A DNA stretch of 64,000 nucleotides from Tetraselmis striata (GCA_006384855.1 VCJN01002087.1:186001-250000), one strand, 5' to 3'; positions 34,916 to 47,498 are shown, counted from the first letter of the stretch. Numbers and translations: made by a program. The notes: generated by a model not told the origin, from the sequence alone.

Positions 34916-36094
34916 TGATGAGCATTTATGGCTGGCCAGAGACACTAGAAGACGACGGCTTAAGCAGTCTGAAAATTTACTTACAGGTCGACAGCATTCT
35001 TTCCTATGCTGGTTGACTGAATATTATGCCTGCTATATTTTCACGATTTTCTAGATTCATCCCAAAAATGCATAGACATCACTGTTGGGTACCTCGAGCC
35101 CTTGGCCAACAGCCTCGGGCAGGGAATCATGTTCCGCTGCGAGCGGTGGACCTCCCCACGATGGCAATTGGTGGCGGGAAGTTGGCAGGGCAGCTTTGTT
35201 TATTACAGAATGGTGACCAGTCCTTCTCACGATTGCGGGTTGGGGGGAGCCCCCTCCTTACCCGCGCCAGCCACCATCCGATCGCGTAATGGCCCCGCCC
35301 GGACGTTCGCGCCATGTTCATCTCCCCGAATAAACTATGAGACCGCAAGAAAAGCGTGGCGCCGGAGGGTTATTGTGCTGCGTGCCAGCCTCCGGCTTGA
35401 CTGGCATATCAGACGTCCTTCTCATCCTCAGCGCGCAAGGAGCGCAGGTGGATGTGCTCGTGGTCGTCCGCCCTCTTCAACATGGAGGACATCGCGCCGA
35501 GGTAGCTCTGTTTGCCCATCAATCGGAATAAAGCGGGAGATGGAGGTGGCAAAAAAGTGCCGGGCATGGGTCCGATTCGTTTGTCAGTAGACGACGGTGC
35601 AGCATTTCACGTACAGGCAGCAATTATCAAGAGTAAATAGTGCCAATAACATCAAGTTGCTGTACAATACAACTATACAAGTGATGCCGCTCATCTGCGC
35701 GGTTTTGGACGTCCGCGTTGGTGGAAAGTAGAGGGGGAGGGCAGTTGTCTTTCTCCAACAAACAGTCGCTGGCAAGGGGGTTATCATCACCTCTGCTACG
35801 ACGGCGGGTATTTATCTGTGTATTAGCGTGACATTATGTAGTTTTTTTTAGTTAAAATAATCCGGATATGCCGCGACGCGCTTTTACAGGGTACTGGTAC
35901 GAGTACGAGAAATAACAACCGCATTTTCTATGGAGTAATTTGGCGACCCGCGAGTAATAGTCGCAGGGCGGCTACCTTCCTAATCCTTATATACACCAAT
36001 TCGTACTATAAGTTACATCAGCGCTTAAACACATCCGCACTACAAACAGAACTAAAAGCAACTATGAAAGGTTGCCAGCAAAAGACAGACATAA
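34916..36094. other. Stretch without a recognisable gene
   Basis: No domain-bearing frame or element boundary was recognised. Frames of 65-160 codons overlap on both strands. Confidence 0.4.
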
Positions 36095-36220
36095 GCCTGA
36101 AACCAAGGATCAAGCATGAGGCCAAGAACCAAGGAAGAGCCAAGGGACCACGAAGTCACCAAGCTGCCAAGAAACCAAGGGTCAAGGGAAGCACCGAAGC
36201 CAAGGAACGAGCAGAAAGAC
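36095..36220 (+). repeat. Degenerate CCAAGGA/AGCCAAG short repeat
   Basis: AACCAAGGAT, GGCCAAGAAC, GAGCCAAGGG, GAAACCAAGGG and GAAGCCAAGGA recur every 10-25 bases. The Lys-rich frame across it (36,064-36,258) is probably just this repeat. Confidence 0.5.
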
Positions 36221-36419
36221 CGATAGGGAAACCAATGGGGACCACCGCCCCGGGGTAGGCCATCAGCCGCGGCGAGTACGCTTGCAGCCGACGACCCGGG
36301 GCATAGCAAGATTATTTATACTATATTTATTAATATTATTGCTGATACTATAATGTTGATTTATCCAGGACTAATCACCGGGCTAATGAATCGTACAACT
36401 TGAAGCAGCAGCATACTAG

Positions 36420-37022
36420 TATCGTAAAAACATCGGTAATTCGGTATTTCGAGTGCTGGCGGAAGAACTACTATCCATGAAACGATTGCAGACACTTTCG
36501 AAGGGTGATAGGCGAATCTTTAGTAGTCAGGTTATTGCGTCAACACCTGAGGACTTAACTGCCTTTATTTTGGGCGGGGTCCCCACCTCCCTTCACGGCG
36601 CCCTGGATTTTACTGGGAATGGGAAAATTTTCCAGCTATGGCGTCGGGCCCTCCCAAACATTGCCTTTTTTGTTGCACATGTATCGCACTCCCGAAATGC
36701 TTTGCTCCGCGGGTTGGGGCTTGCCCCAACTCGCATTACTCGAATGGGCCGACGCCCAAACGGGTAGGGCGGACCTTTCGTGGTCAATGCCGGGTATTTT
36801 GATGGCAGTGTTTTAGACGGTGATCCAACAGTGTTGGAAATTCCGTCACTGGCCTTCAATTAGTCTTGCATAATGCTTTGGCAATTTGCTTGATGACTAT
36901 AACGGAGCGTCGCCTACCCAGGGCTTTCCGTAACTGGATTGCTGCCTAAACGGCCGTCGTAGAGACGCTGCAAGGGTTTCACTGGTGCCAGTCCTGTCCC
37001 GGGGGCGGAAACAAAAGGAGAA
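36420..37022 (+). repeat. Dispersed repeat R1, copy 6 (longest)
   Basis: About 600 bp, used here as the reference copy. It starts near CTGGCGGAAGAACTACTATC, carries a frame of about 104 codons (TPEDLTAFILGGVPTSLHG, FQLWRRALPNIAFFVAH) that shifts into GGPFVVNAGYFDGSVLDGD, then a non-coding tail ending GTCCCGGGGGCGGAAA and CAAAA. No domain was recognised. Variable 5' truncation in other copies and a 3' A-run in all complete tails point to a non-LTR (LINE or SINE-like) retroelement. Confidence 0.75.
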
Positions 37023-37545
37023 TCTTTATGTACGGTAATATTACGGACGGCGCGTGTCGTAACTATTTCATAAACCGAGTCGCGCTGCCACTTGGGGCTG
37101 ATCCCTGGCGCCTGCTGCAGATATATTACTTTAGGTCCACTTATCAAATAAATGCTCGTCAGCAGATATCATGTGCACATTGCAACTGGGCTAATTGTGG
37201 AGTATAACTTCCGAGCGTGGTTTCGGAGCACAGCACCTCAATATCCGGTCCGGGTGTTCATGGGCCTGCAGTGATGCGGAGGGATTGCCGATTTGCGGCT
37301 ATGGGCAAGTCGCTGCGCCCCGGGGCAGGCTCGTACCTTGTCCTTATCTTTAAAGTGCTCACGGACCCACTCCCGCCCGCGCAGCACCCCTGCCTTGGCG
37401 CGCTCCCGGGCACTGTACACTCCTTGTTTGCTATAGATGAGGGGCTCCGCGTTTTTGCTCTGCAAAGCAAAAGCATGCCTCATCACGCAAAATAAACCAC
37501 AGCCCCACATGTGCGGCTATTGGGCTGTTGAAGACAGCTGCGACC
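37023..37545. other. Short intergenic stretch
   Basis: Nothing recognisable was seen on either strand. It lies between R1 copy 6 and the stop of the GT29 gene and may include that gene's 3' UTR. Confidence 0.35.
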
Positions 37546-40500
37546 TCAGGCAGGGTGCGCATCGGACGGAGGGGTTCGCGCCAGCTTCTCGATCGCCTCC
37601 ATATGGCGCTCCTCTTCCGGGTCGTAGTCTGGCGTCTTGATGACGATGGGGAAGCGGTGCGACAGAAACTCGAAGACCTTCATGATGAGGATGAACGAGT
37701 GCACCGACGTCACGCCCTCTTCGTCGTCAAAGTAGTGGTAGTGGCTGCGCTTGCGCTTTGTGGTCACAGTGCTCGGGTAGCTCTTCCGCCAGCTCTCAAA
37801 GCCATACATGTCAATCTGAAACGGGGCCCCACGCCAAGGAATGCGTCAGCTTGGGGAATCGGGGCTCTTGTCACTTGTCTGAGGCGATATTGTTTGTCCG
37901 CCAGTTGACAAAATCTAGGCAGCAAATAGCCATCAATAATGATGGTAGCTCCAACGTTTTGCGCTTGCGAGAGGTTGATACGGCTGTACGAGTAGCACCG
38001 AGGAAAGGGCCTGGCAACCAACGACGGCACGGCCTCGTAACATTGCGTGCGTGTGGAGAGGAGTGGAGCGGAATCCCAGGTTGCGAAAGATAGCAAATGC
38101 AGTGGAGAAGAAGCGGCACACACCTCGAGATATGGGATTTATGGATACTGGATACTGGATACTGGATATGGAATAGCACTGCTGTAGTGCAATTCCCCGG
38201 GTAACGTCGCTTTCTTTGCGGATAAGTTAGTTCCAATTCAATTTAAACATATTTGTATCTAGCCAACGATATTTAACCAATGATCTTTATGGATATGCTT
38301 ATTCAAAACAAGAGATGTCGTTTTTATCATATTTAACCCTACCATTGGTATTCCTATTTAAATGTAATTATTGTCACTGTTATTACAATGCGTAAATTGA
38401 CCATTGTTCCGGACGAGGTGGAAGGCAAGCAACCAAGCCCACCGTGTTAACCAGTGCGGTTGCGGTGTGTAGTGGGTGGCGGGCGGGGCGCAGCGGCACC
38501 TTGTTGCACATCTGCGAGGCCATGACGAGCGCGAAGAAGCCGCTGGAGGGCTTACAGACGTCGTTCTGGCAGTCGCGGATCATCTTCTGGCAGCGAGCAC
38601 TCGCATCCCCCTCGTGCGCCGCACTGCGATGCGCGCCGGTGGCAACCGTTACAAAGGCATCCAGGAAGGGGTGGGGGGCCGGGGGGGGGGAGACTCCTCA
38701 ACACCAGAGGAGACACCGGTTACTCTTAGCTGATGTATCAAGAGGGACGTAGCGCATGCTGAACATGCCGTAATCAATTCCAGCGCATTGACTCCTCAAA
38801 TAAGTATCGTTATTATTGCCACCGTCCCCCCTCCTCCCCCACCACCACCACCACGCGCGCAGTGCTGAGTAAACAAATCAATATGGACCGGTGTGCGGAT
38901 GTTCCCATCCACTGCCCCGTACCGCTGCTCGTACCTACTCGCTACTCGCAAAGGAAATTGACACCTACTTTTGCCCCCGCCCGCGATGAGCACTTGAAAA
39001 CACAGAACGGGAAAAGAAGTGTGAAAGTATTTACCCCCTCAGGGAGTCAACAAAATGCTACGGTGCACATCTAGCTGCCCACGCTGGAAACTCAAGACAG
39101 TAGAAGCTGAGTTTATATTTGTATTTTGACTGAGTGCGTATCGAACGTGGTACGGCAGCGATTTCGTCCACGCGGTAGAAAGGAATCTGGACTGCGAAAA
39201 GGAAGCTGCCCTGCCTGTACAAGGTCAAACATAGACGAAACTGGACCGAATGCTCCTATGGCCTGCATGTGTAAAACCCTAAACCCGATATTTGAGGCTG
39301 ATGCCACCCTATATATAATTCCATATATATATTGCCCTATATTACCCTATGTGAGGCTGATGCCACGGGTCTGAGAGGCTCGTCGGCGGCCGTCAGTGCC
39401 CATTTGCAGATTCTGTTTCAGGACACCACAACTGTCGTGACAAGCGGGCAGAGCTTGATACGCAGACGCAACGCCGCGACGAGCAGGCGCTCCGGCACTC
39501 ACCGCCAGCGGCACATGATCCCATGACCGTGCGATTCCCCGTACGATAATCTAGTTGGGTTATTCGCGGGGCATAGAAATCATAGTTTCTTGCCGTAGAA
39601 ATCCGATTATCCATGCTGTATTCGTGTTGTGCTCTGATATTCTTCCAGATGAATGCGGCTTCTCCTCCAGCATCTCCTCAGCATGGGGGTCCATTCAAAA
39701 ACACCAATCCATATCGTATACAGTACTGTAGCCTTACTGTTGGTCCGCGGGCCAAAGATGAAATGATCCGTTGTATTGGAGCATCGCGTCGCGAATTTCA
39801 TGTGGTATTCGTGGCGAATCCTGGATTATTTCACCGTTTCCATATTTTCCTTTTCAAGGGTGAATAAGAAACGTTATCTATCCGCGGCCTGTTTCTAAAT
39901 TTACGGTACCCAGAGCATGGTACCCAACGCAGTGGTTACGGTGTGTTTTGAGAGGGAGGGGGGGTGGGGGGGTGGGGGGGGGGGCGCACCGCTTGATTTG
40001 GCTGCAGCTGTTGGCGTAGCGCGGCCAGCGCTTGGCCAGCCGCATCCACAGCTGGTTGACCTTGTCCAGGAAGCTGGGCGCCAGCACCAGCGTCTTGGGG
40101 TACGGCATGTGCTTCAGCATGCGCTCCAGCAGGTGGTAGTACAGGTGCCAGTTGTCCGCCTCGAAGAGGACCGCCGCCTGCGGGGGCGCGCCCTCGTGCG
40201 CGTCCAGGCCAGCCTGCCGCGACACCTCATCCGCATGCGGCCTGGAGCATCCCAGGAGGGGGCGGCAGAGGGCGACCGGTTCAGTCCCTGGGCTCATCGC
40301 TGGCATCATGCTGCGCGTATTATTCCATTTTTGATTGATTATAACTCAGGCCAAGATACACCGTACACCCACGAACGGTATGCAGATAAATAACGTTTTA
40401 CCCCCCCCCCCCCCCCCCCCCCCCCTTCCCGCCTTCCTCTGCCCGCCTGAAAGAGGGAAACTATGATAGAGAAATGATACAGAATCCACCACGAATACAA

Positions 40501-43500
40501 AACGAATACTACAACGCAAAGGTGCCACACAATTCAGTGTTGTTTGACCTCGTGTAATTGTACGATGACCGGTGACTCAGCTCCATTGAATCCGGGGATC
40601 GAAAGTTAACACGCCCCGTGTCTCAAAGAATATATCCATTTGCAATAAAAATCTATTTAGCTAGCGAATGGTGAGTGATAATACTGAAAGTGTTGAAGCA
40701 CAGACAGTAGAACGCAATCATGATTTCAGCGTTTCGGCTTAGAGAATTAAACTATATTTCAAAGTACTCTTAAGACTGTATTTTTGATATTTAAGACTTA
40801 TGGTGGCCGCATTACCCCCTTCCCCGTCCCCCGTGTACGGCAACACGGTGTGTCCGCTGTAGTGACGGTATTAGGGGGGGGGGGGGGGGAGGGGGGGGGG
40901 GGGGGGGGGCGCCAACCGGTTGAGCAGGTTGAATGTTGTCTTGCTCCCGACGTACTTCTCAAACCCGGCCGTGGGCGCGTTGTTCAACCGGAACACCGCA
41001 TCGTGCTCATCGATGTCCGAGCCAAACTTCGCCTGGGGGCGCGCGGTGCGCAATCGGCTCCTTCAGCCGGGGCAGCCCCTTCGTGCAGGCCAACGTGCAT
41101 GCAGCGACACTAGACCTGGGCTACCCTATGCTGAACACCTGGGCGCCTTGCTATCATTCACCATGGGACTAGTACTTACTTCTTGTATAGGTATGATGCA
41201 CTATAAGCTCCTATACCAAGGTGAGGACTAATTTGCGGATTAGTACTCGTAATGAGAGAATTAGTCGGGTGAGAATTGTCATGTGATAATAGGCGCTAAG
41301 CATTACATCTAATAAATAAAGATGCGCTGTCCATTGATGGCCCCTCCCCGGGGTATTGGTGCAAACAGTCGCTAAATGGACGACTGGAGACTGTTGTGTC
41401 ACTGGTGGAGTCGAGGAGTGATGTCAGAGTTGGGTGTGTCTGGGGGCGTGGGGGGGGAGGAGAGGGGGGGGGGGGGGGGGGGGGGGGACCTGCAGCAGCG
41501 TGCCGCTGTTGCTCACGATGGCGCACGACGCGAAGGCCCAGCGGGTGTCGTTGTAGGGCAGCGCGGGTAGCCCGCGGCTGGGGTACATCAGTTTGGTGTC
41601 CGTCTTGCGTGGGTCGATGGCGGCCTCCGGCGACCAGCTGTGCATCCGACCCGCCGAGTCCTGTCGCCACGCCGGCTTCAGCGCGAGACAGAGACACCGG
41701 CACAGAGGAAGAGACCAGCCGGGTCGAACGTAATGCGGCGTCTGCCGGGGCCCAGCAGATGTAGCGGAATTACGACATTCTGCGTCACGTTAAGGCACAC
41801 GTCCACCCGCCCCGCTGGAGACAACATTTCAGTGTCGACGCGATTCGGACTTAAATACTGCATACAGCGATTAAAGTTATTTACATCGCCCCACCGCCCG
41901 GATTGATTTCTTCTTAGGACGCGTGTAATACTGACTGACTGACATTGAGGACAGACACGTCAGTAGAAGCTCCACAACAAGGGCCAGTGTTTGCGACCAG
42001 TGTCCACGCTAAAGAAAGAACTGCTCAAGCTAACTTGATGGCGGGGGGATCGGTAGTCGCGAGGGGGGGAGCTCCCCGCCAGTATCCCGAGACTTGCGCG
42101 GAATAATCCTTATAGCACGACGAAGATTCTGCTGACAACATGTTAATAATTTATGTCAGACATATCGCATCGACGCGGCAAGTCGAATACTTGTTACCTT
42201 ATTCGGTCGCACCGGAATCGAATTACGTTACGCATGCCACAGTATCGGTCACGTCCAGCCCTGGATGAGACAGGGACAGCCGGGCGAGGGGCAAAGGGGG
42301 TGGGGCTGCTGCTGCTTACCACCGCAAAGCGCAGCACCGCCGAGTGCGGCTGCCCGTTCTCGTTGATGTCGCCCCCGAGGCGGCAGCCCGGCTTGTGGAA
42401 CATGTCCTGCCGCGGTGAGGAGGAGCGGGGTATTGAGAGAAACCACCAGGGCTGTGCACAAGTTCCGTACTTGAGCGTTTGGGATCACATAAGCGTGCAG
42501 CAGCATATGGAGCATTGGCACTGATGTTCAGACACAAAGCAGGCCGCGGCCCCCTCTCATACACAAAGCGCAAGTGGCATGAGTAGCATGGTGCCGGACG
42601 CATGCCACGAATCATGTCACAAATACTTATATGTGAGCCATATTATACTTCAGTTATGTATGACGTGTGGCGCACTTGGGCGATATTGTGTATTTGACAT
42701 CGGGTAGGATGAGCAAGTCTTGGTCACCTTGGACTTGGCGCAGGGCCACCAACAATCTGGCACACCAACAAAAATGAATGCCCCAGGCACGTACGTATGC
42801 CGCTGACGTAAGTATCTGTTCATATGCGTAATGGCTCAATATGGACTTTGGTCAACACCCAATATACCTCACTCCTGCCTTCGGGTATAAGTTACAAAAT
42901 TTATGGCACAGGGTCCCCAGCGCAACTGCTGCGCAGCCCTCCAGTGTGGGTGTTTGGGGGCATGGGTACGCATTAGGCGCACCTGGTGGAGCAGCAGCGG
43001 CGAGTCGTCCAGCATGTACAGCGTCCAGTTGTCGAAGGTAGGCTGCCCAATGCCGCCCGGTACCCCCGTCATCGGCGCCATGAACAGCGGGTCCTGCCCC
43101 GGGCGGTGCGACTCCCGGCGGCGGCGCCCGCGCCCGCGCTCCCTGCTGCTCGAGCCCTGCGTACCGCCGTTCCCGTCCCCATCCCCATCCCCCTCCACGA
43201 CATCGTCCAGCTCCATCGAGGGGTCCGTGCTCCGCAGCACCTCCGCTGTCTTCTGCCACAGACTCTCTGCGCGCTTGCCCTGCGCCCGCCCGGACGCGGC
43301 TCCTGCGCCCCCATCCATACAAACCACACAGCCTCAAACACCCACACAGTCTCAGCCCGCCGCCACCGCTGAGGGAAAGCAGCCGCACAGCTTGTCGCCC
43401 AGATGGCAGCGCACCGTCGCCGTTGCTATGAGCTGCTTTGGGCGCGAGATGGCGGGTAATGTCGCCTGCCTCTATGCCTGGATCTTCAGCAGCCTCCAGG

Positions 43501-43529
43501 TAGAATACCTCCTCATCCTCCAGCTGCAG
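37546..43529 (-). CDS. Sialyltransferase-like glycosyltransferase, family GT29
   Basis: A Golgi-type glycosyltransferase of the CAZy GT29 fold. Exons on the minus strand: 43,529-43,415; 43,302-42,983; 42,406-42,320; 41,660-41,490; 41,032-40,917; 40,241-39,990; 38,623-38,500; 37,815-37,546. All have GT-AG ends and matching phases, for about 484 residues without the N-terminus. Sialylmotif L spans two exons: ASCAIVSNSGTLLQ, then FGSDIDEHDAVFRLNNAPT and VGSKTTFNLLN. Motif S reads KPSSGFFALVMASQMCNKV. The last exon has MYGFESW and a HYHYFDDEEGVTSVHSF region where the VS motif belongs; its HxxxxE glutamate is not evident. The N-terminal anchor was not fixed; a hydrophobic frame near 43.80-43.68 kb may hold it. 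Green plants have GT29 proteins whose donor may not be sialic acid, so the substrate is open. Three introns begin with GT followed within ten bases by a long C-run. Confidence 0.85.
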
Positions 43530-43802
43530 CTGCACATCAGTAGGGTATTAGCGACATCATCGCTGCGGGGTGGGTCACGCAGGGGGGTGGATGGGGACGG
43601 ATGCGGGTGGGGAAAGCAGTGCAGGAGCGGACACTGGACTGTGGGATGTTTGGATGGATGTTTGTAGGTGCTGACCTGGGGACCATCGCTGGAGGCGCCC
43701 CGGCGCAGCTGCCAGAGATGTTGCAGCAGGGAGGCAACAATCTATAGAGTGGCCACACATCACGAGCGTCGGCGTCAGCGTCAGCAACATCTCGGCACCT
43801 GA

Positions 43803-43838
43803 GGGGAAATCACCCCCCCCCCCCCCCCCCCCCCCACC
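43803..43838. repeat. C-run
   Basis: About 28 C from 43,809. On the minus strand this is a G-run upstream of a possible acceptor (TTTCCCCTCAG), the reverse of the usual C-on-sense pattern in this window. Confidence 0.7.
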
Positions 43839-43859
43839 CCCCTCCCCCAACGAGTTCGG

Positions 43860-44819
43860 CACCCCCCTAAGGCCCCTTCAAGCAGTACACTGGCGCCACC
43901 AGCATCGCACACGCAGAACACCCACCAGCGCCACAATGACAGGCTGCAGCCTCCGGCTGGCGGATACGCCCCGCGCGACGTCGGGCGCCTTGCGTCGCAT
44001 GCCGCCGTACCGCTCCGCCGCCGACGCCCGACCTGACCCCTACCTTGGCCTGCCAGCCATCGCCGCTCGGACACCTGCCCCGGCAGTCGCCCACCACGTC
44101 GACGATGCCTTCGCTGTCCCGCCCAGCCTGAAGAAACACCGCCCCTGGGCCACACTGGCGAGCTCTTCGTCGGCCCCACAAGCACCAACTATTGTCTTGT
44201 TTATGATAACAAAACAAAACAAATAAAACTCCGCTCGAAGAGCAATCTCCCCCCGAAAAGTGTGGCCTGAGAAGACAGCGGTCTGTAGCTCGGTCCTGAC
44301 CGCCGGCAAGGGTGCTTTGCAACACGCGACAAGTTGAGTAAGGGCTTTGCAGCACACCGCGGGATGGGTCGAGCGCGCGCGGCTGGGTTGCTGGAAATCA
44401 AATCCCTAACGGTCCTGCTTGCCTGCATGCTGAGGGGCGCGGCGACGCGGTTGTACGCTGCGCACTGCTGACGATGACAGCCGCGCCGCCTTGGCGGGCA
44501 TGCACCGTTATTACGTACAGGTACCGGTAGGGAGAACGTATATAGATACAGAATATAGAGTTACTCGTTCATCCAGCATCCCGCCGAATCGGTGGTGTAG
44601 GCAGCATTTTGTAACGGTATTTTTTCGAATACATCTATAATAATAGCGACCTATGTGGCAATGATCACCTGGCGGGAGCAGGAGGAGAGCGTCGCGATCA
44701 GCACGAGGCAGCAGCACCCACCTCACGCCGTTTCCTTTCCAGACTACGCTTGTGCTAGCGGCCACCCATCCGTTCATCTGATTGCGACTAGCCTCTAGCA
44801 TGTCATAAGCCTGGGCGGC
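43860..44819. other. Stretch without a firm gene
   Basis: Frames on both strands (for example 43,936-44,226, +) lack domains. It may hold the 5' exons of the GT29 gene, which could not be assigned. Confidence 0.3.
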
Positions 44820-45545
44820 CTCGTGAGACAGAACGCGACGATGAGGCCAACCCCAATGCGGCGGACGGCGCATTTGGCGAGCAGTGCGAGCACGAGTGCA
44901 ACGAGGAGCTGCTGCACCACTACTGGGATGAGGGCTGGTGCAAGAAACCGAGGGCACAAGCAGTCGAGAGTTCAGGCGCCTGCAGGCCAGCAAATGCAAG
45001 CGAGACCTCTTCAATCACAGCTATTTCGGACTGCTCGAAGCTCGAAGCGCAGCACGAGTTGATGCGAGACCGGGACCGGGAGGGCTTTCGCTTGCTGCGA
45101 CGCTACCGCTGGTACTTATTGCTGGTGCTCTCCAGGAGCGGCATTCTCGTCTCGTGTGATTCCCAGCCCTTCGCAGCGCTTGTGTGAGGTAATGATATGG
45201 GAAAACATCCCTACGCCGATAAGGTGGAAATAGTGAATATGTCCGCTGAAAACAGGACGAGGACGACGATGTTATCGACATCGTGACGTTTGTGCCGAAC
45301 GACGACCTGTCGCTAATTTTGGGTGTGATCGTCAAGGTGGGGCGAGCAAGGCACGCGGTAGGAGGCTTGCGGCGGTGCGTCAAGGAAGAAGCAACAGAGG
45401 GGCCAAAGTGGTAAGGAGCATGCGTCAACCCCAGAATCCCTGGTGACGGCCGTCGACACGGCCAATATCCTGCTGTGACAGCGACTCGACCGCCAGGAGC
45501 TCGCACACGCGTGGGACAAGGTGGCTAAGGCGCTATACACGAGTT
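44820..45545 (+). pseudogene. Exon-like fragments of an unrecognised gene
   Basis: Several plus-strand stretches have strong GC3 codon bias: FGEQCEHECNEELLHHYWDE (about 44.87-44.93 kb), SKCKRDLFNHSYFGLLEARS (about 44.99-45.05 kb, another frame), DRDREGFRLLRRYRWYLLL (about 45.07-45.12 kb), DEDDDVIDIVTFVPNDD (about 45.26 kb, after an AAAACAG acceptor-like string) and SLVTAVDTANILL, then TGA, then RLDRQELAHAWDKVAKALY (about 45.44-45.54 kb). The frame changes without obvious splice sites, and an in-frame TGA breaks the last block, so this is probably a decaying gene. No family was recognised. Confidence 0.4.
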
Positions 45546-45794
45546 GAAGATATTTCTGATGCTCAAGGTGGCCCATCTGATATCTGCTAGGATGACACGA
45601 CATGAAGCCTATACCGTCCAAAGCTGTTCATCAAGTAGCTTGGCTTGCGTTGATAATGTGAGTACCTTATTCCCAGCAATACTTGTTTCTGTGCCATGCG
45701 CTCAGTGTCTCGGATGCGCAGGCAAGAGACAGCAATACTGCGGTACGTCTAATGGGCCATGATTCACTTCGTTGTGAGGATGGCCGAAGTTGCC

Positions 45795-46175
45795 TCAGGC
45801 GGTACAACATCGTGCCCAACATGTACCGGGGCGGCGTTTGGCTTTGATCCTTCAGAGGAATTGTGCGATCGCCTAGAGCTTGACAGCGTCAGTGGCAGGT
45901 GGAAGATCCCCATTCACAAATAACAAGTATATAAGCGGACAGCCGAATGACTTTTGTCTAATCCGTTTAAAACGTGGAACCCCAAAATCCAATCCATCAA
46001 TGCGGTTTTTGGCGCGTTTCCCGACTGCTTTCAAGCGCGAGAGCCCTGCCCTAACGGATTGCGGAATGTCATCAACCCAGAGGCGACTGCTGTTGTGTCA
46101 TTCCGTTTATATGACAACACAGCGTCTGTGAACGATGAGGTGCGCAGATATGAAATTGGGAGCAGTTTTAACTGA
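45795..46175 (+). other. Short frames of unknown nature
   Basis: A frame with CPTCTGAAFGFDPSEELC ends at a TAA near 45,922, and a second frame (45,954-46,175) reads SINAVFGAFPDCFQAREPC. They could be exons of one unrecognised gene or chance. There is no domain and no clear start. Confidence 0.2.
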
Positions 46176-46340
46176 TTATGCATGAAACACAGCTTGAAGA
46201 TCGGCATGAAACTCATTGAGGGATCATAATATGGTGGGAAGTGAATCAGTGAACGATGAGGTGCGCAGTTATAAAATTGTCTGCGGTGATAAGCCGATTA
46301 TGCATGAAACACGGCTTGAAGCTCGGCATGAAACTCAGTA
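46129..46340 (+). repeat. Tandem duplication of about 90-120 bp
   Basis: GTGAACGATGAGGTGCGCAG, then CGATTATGCATGAAACAC-like sequence and CGGCATGAAACTCA, occurs at about 46,127-46,219 and again at about 46,248-46,337. Confidence 0.75.
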
Positions 46341-46417
46341 CGCAGCAGCGGAGGTCAGCAGATAACTACATAATGCTTCAGTGTGCACTAGGATCTCCGG
46401 GCAATTTACATGCGCGT

Positions 46418-46418
<1 letters not shown>

Positions 46419-46464
<46 letters not shown>

Positions 46465-46482
46465 CGCACGCACGCACGCACG
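46419..46482 (+). repeat. CA microsatellite passing into CACG repeats
   Basis: About 19 CA units followed by CACG tetranucleotides. Probably slippage-prone. Confidence 0.9.
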
Positions 46483-46736
46483 CCTACGCACAAGCAACGT
46501 GGGTAGTAGGAGTACATTATTTCGTGTAAATATCACTCATTCAAACAAACATATGTAGCAGGTGAAAATGACACATATGCAAGCCTTTCTTGCGGTCATT
46601 GCCATTGGAATGGAATCTTATCGGTGAAACATCCCGAGCTGCAGCAGGGAAAGTGGTTACATCATGTTGACCGTATCATACATTGCTCAGGTTTTCACGT
46701 TGCTATGGTCAGACCGCTAGAGGTAAGCGGACTTAC

Positions 46737-47498
46737 CGCTGCCGGATTCGTACATCACATTGATCCTGGCTACGGGCTTGGGTGTCTCGCTGGTGACCTT
46801 GTTGCCCTTATGGATGACTGACCCCGGCCCGTTGTCGTGACGGAAGAACAGCACGCTGCCCTTCTTGGGCTTGACCGCATGTACGCGCCCAGCTGGGGAG
46901 TACAACTCAGTTGATCCGCCACGCACGCCGTCGTAAACGCCGTTGAGGTAAAGCAGCAGCGACAGCTTGGAGTGCACGCCGGGCCACTCTTCCATCCGCT
47001 CGCTGTCGCCAGTCAGTCCGTAAGCGGGCCAGGAGCCGTCGTAGTGCCGGTTGCCCGGTTGAAAACGTCGTCTTTGTCGTATTTGTACATGTTCATTCGG
47101 TGCGATAGGCGGGGGTAGAGCGCGTGGCCATCCAGCTCCTGTGGGATCAGGTGGCCGACTCGCGAGTAGATGGCCGCCATCAAGCTGCCGTCGGTCAGCC
47201 AGTGGCAGCTCTTGTTCATCCGCATGCCAGGCGGCGTCGAGATTCCGGGCGCAGCCTCCGAGAAGCCAAATCCCTCCGAGATGCGCACGATTTCATTGCA
47301 CTCGGCGTTAGTGAGGACGTTGTCGATGCGGAAGGCCAGCTGCCCGTCGAGCGGGATGTCCGTGCGCTCCGATAGTAAGGTCGGGTCCACCAGCGCGAAG
47401 GTGGGCGCGCCGGAGCGGAGGGCGTGCACGGGCGTGCCGGCGACGGAGCCGCCCATGGGAAGCGAGCCACGCAAGCGGGCAACCGCGAAACTGTCCAC
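46737..47498 (-). pseudogene. 2-oxoglutarate/Fe(II) oxygenase, prolyl-4-hydroxylase type, frameshifted
   Basis: Members of this family hydroxylate prolyl residues in the secretory pathway, using Fe(II), 2-oxoglutarate and O2. Minus-strand sequence reads VLTNAECNEIVRISEGFGFS, MRMNKSCHWLTDG and SHRMNMYKYDKDDVFNR, then in another frame the HYDG that should follow, then WPGVHSKLSLLLYLNG and GSVIHKGNKVTSETPKPVAR. The HxD iron ligands (H-Y-D) and the distal His with the 2OG-binding basic residue are recognisable. A 7-bp duplication around 47,048-47,061 (CCGGTTG twice) shifts the frame just before HxD, so as written the enzyme would end 30 bases on at a TGA (47,013). The 3' coding end at 46,737 is a good donor (GGTAAGT); a last exon may lie near 46.65 kb. 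The start is unclear (GTG at 47,498, inner ATG near 47,456). An assembly slip is possible. Confidence 0.72.

Noticed and set aside
36064-36258. Lys-rich 64-codon protein
   Set aside because: Produced by a degenerate CCAAGGA repeat.
39613-39867. 84-codon plus-strand frame
   Set aside because: Lies in an intron of the GT29 gene on the other strand, with no domain.
46419-46482. CRISPR-like or regulatory array
   Set aside because: Simple CA/CACG microsatellite without spacers; eukaryotic context.
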